Origin: Bacteroidota bacterium
GTDB taxonomy: Bacteria; Bacteroidota; Bacteroidia; Bacteroidales; B18-G4
Direction of reading: 5' to 3'
NCBI GenBank assembly: GCA_013202965.1
Contig: JABMQZ010000274.1
Coordinates: 1 to 33,904, forward strand
DNA: 33,904 nucleotides
Below the pieces are notes generated by a model. The model was not told the DNA's origin. It worked only from the letters and a program-made list of their open reading frames with translations, and searched no databases. Numbering within the stretch: position 1 is the stretch's first letter; the number at the start of each line of letters is the position of its first letter. The position numbers and the translations under genes are program-made. Below are positions 32,758-33,904 of the stretch, one piece after another.

Positions 32758-33756
32758 CTTACAGAGTAAATCCTCCATCCCTTCTGTAACATATGTTTCA
32801 AGTTTCCCATTTTCTCCCGAATAGATAAAAAAGGCTTCAAGCTCTGTTCTACTTTCGAGGAATTCCACAGATTTGTCGAGGCCCATGACCATAAAGGCGG
32901 TAGCATAAGCATCGGCACTGCCGCAATCATCTGCAATGACCGATGCGCTCAACAAAGTATGCGTTACCGGATATCCTGTTTCCGGGTTGATGGTATGTGA
33001 ATAACGGATCCCGTTTTCTTCATAAAACTTACGGTAATTTCCTGATGTTGCCATGGCCCGGTTTGTCAGAGTAATGCTGGCTTCCAGTTCACGCTCTGAA
33101 AATTCATCCATGGATGGCTTCTCTATCCCGATAACCCATGGACCGATACCGGGTTTCTCCCCAATGGCCAAAACCTCTCCGCCAATATCTACCAGGTAAT
33201 TCTTCAGTCCTTTTGAAGCCAGGAAATCACTCAGCAGGTCAACGGAATAGCCCTGTGCCACAGCATTGAAATCAAAGCTGATGCCTGGTTTTTCTTTGAT
33301 GATCTGATTCCCTTCCAGGGTAACAAGACGGTAACCGACCAGCGGCAGGAGGCTGTCGAGCAGGGCCTGGTCAACCTTTTGCCGGTCTTCGAAGCCAAAG
33401 CCCCAGGCATTTACGAGCGAGCCAACAGTAAAATCGAAGGCGCCTCCCGTTTCTTCCGCCACTTTACGAGCCAACAGATAAGTATTAATAAATGCTGAAT
33501 CACAGATCACGCTATCCTCTCCTCTGTTGATCCTTGAAATAAGGGAGGCAGGTTCCCACATCGATACCGCCATATCAAAAGCGATAAGCAATGAATCGAT
33601 CTCTTGCTGAAAATTCCTGTCGAGATGATCAAAATATGTGACCGAATAATAGGTTCCCTGGGCCATGCCGGAGAAGCTGATCTTTTTTTGAAGTTGGCGG
33701 GGAATGCAGGCAGTAATTAGCAATAAGAGAATGAGAATGGGGCTTAGCTTTTTCAT
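32755..33756 (-). CDS. apbE: FAD:protein FMN transferase (ApbE), lipoprotein form
   Basis: ApbE attaches FMN covalently to threonine residues of periplasmic-facing flavoproteins such as NqrB, NqrC and RnfG. The start is placed at MKKLSPILILLLLITAC, a lipoprotein signal with Cys about residue 17 as the lipid site; the ORF track version adds 15 residues. The mature protein shows the family order: FSGMAQGTYYSVTYF near the N-terminus, then VSMWEPASLISRIN, GGAFDFTVGSLVNAWGFG, FNAVAQGYSVDLLSDFL, LVDIGGEVLAIG, YSHTINPETGYPV and the Mg-binding ADDCGSADAYATAFMVMG. At 333 aa it is complete. It converges on the small NqrM-like gene, which supports a role in Na+-NQR or Rnf maturation. The gene end abuts a heptamer array. 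Confidence 0.95.
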   Translation of the reverse strand: MKKLSPILILLLLITACIPRQLQKKISFSGMAQGTYYSVTYFDHLDRNFQQEIDSLLIAFDMAVSMWEPASLISRINRGEDSVICDSAFINTYLLARKVAEETGGAFDFTVGSLVNAWGFGFEDRQKVDQALLDSLLPLVGYRLVTLEGNQIIKEKPGISFDFNAVAQGYSVDLLSDFLASKGLKNYLVDIGGEVLAIGEKPGIGPWVIGIEKPSMDEFSERELEASITLTNRAMATSGNYRKFYEENGIRYSHTINPETGYPVTHTLLSASVIADDCGSADAYATAFMVMGLDKSVEFLESRTELEAFFIYSGENGKLETYVTEGMEDLLCK

Positions 33757-33823
33757 AGTGGTAAAAATATAACAAAATTGCCACAGAGGCACAGAAGGCA
33801 CAGAGATTCACGGTTGAAAAACA

Positions 33824-33858
33824 TCAAATATCGAAAATCAATTCAACACCCAACACCC
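33824..33858 (+). repeat. Heptamer units upstream of apbE
   Basis: TCAAATA, TCGAAAA, TCAATTC, AACACCC, AACACCC in register. They follow a run of CACAGAG-type 8-9 bp units (about 33781-33806). The stretch is intergenic, just upstream of the apbE start. Confidence 0.55.
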
Positions 33859-33877
33859 ACCGCGTCCGCCGTGCTCC

Positions 33878-33903
33878 TACGCTGAAGCTTCGGCGCAAGC
33901 GTA
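33878..33903. repeat. GC-rich hairpin at the window end
   Basis: TACGCT...AGCGTA is an inverted repeat around a GAAGCTTCGGCGCA centre. It shares the word AGCTTCGGC with the loop of the inverted repeat at 15650-15733 and contrasts in GC content with its flanks. The element may continue beyond the window. Confidence 0.45.
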
Positions 33904-33904
33904 A

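Overview
The window is a dense stretch of bacterial chromosome from a member of the Bacteroidota, probably Bacteroidales or a relative. Four things point there. The proteins are lineage-typical: a type IX secretion (CHU_C/gliding-type) C-terminal domain, a DUF2807 'GIN' head domain, a DUF4271-like protein next to hemD, and the rel/fur/purA group. Many intergenic regions carry the Bacteroidota -7 promoter element TAnnTTTG. Shine-Dalgarno sequences are mostly weak. The intergenic DNA is AT-rich with degenerate short tandem repeats. I see no tRNA, rRNA, CRISPR array, insertion sequence or phage gene.

Layout. 1-5443: the 3' part of infB, then purA, fur and a bifunctional rel on the minus strand. 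5574-8189: a large secreted T9SS cargo protein. 8210-10233 (minus): a translationally coupled GAPDH pair, in which the downstream gene is an ordinary gapA and the upstream gene is a GAPDH-fold protein that has lost the catalytic cysteine and other active-site residues. 10458-12245: lepA. 12368-15591: an ECF sigma factor, a probable membrane anti-sigma protein and a DUF2807/beta-barrel envelope protein; the sigma gene and the envelope gene both have a TGTAAC-N16/17-CGTC promoter. 15858-16598: yebC. 17008-24520: an organic-acid (acetate-like) assimilation block with an outer-membrane porin, AMP-forming acetyl-CoA synthetase, an OFA-family MFS transporter, and an ADP-forming acyl-CoA synthetase fused to a GNAT domain. 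24547-25122 (minus): adk. 25412-29410: DUF4271, hemD, rnpA and an S41 protease. 29648-32285: cdd, a hotdog thioesterase, a ChaN-like protein and a SpoU-type rRNA methyltransferase. 32452-33756: a small Cys-rich membrane protein resembling NqrM, convergent with an ApbE lipoprotein.

How the parts work together. The acetate block could import short organic acids (porin, MFS) and activate them by two routes: the AMP route (high affinity) and the ADP route (reversible). The GNAT domain resembles the enzyme that acetylates the Acs active-site lysine in enterics, so one gene may control its neighbour's product. A nearly identical 16-bp palindrome (TGTTAATTWATTAACA) lies before the porin and the ADP-forming synthetase, with a degenerate copy before acs, which suggests one shared regulator. 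The small Cys-rich protein and ApbE would fit maturation of a Na+-pumping NADH:quinone reductase encoded elsewhere.

The strongest unexplained signals are the cysteine-less GAPDH partner, the shared palindrome, the autoregulated ECF module, and a family of degenerate 7-, 8- and 9-bp tandem arrays. Several of these arrays start exactly at, or overlap, stop codons, and they occur at gene ends that lack an intrinsic terminator.
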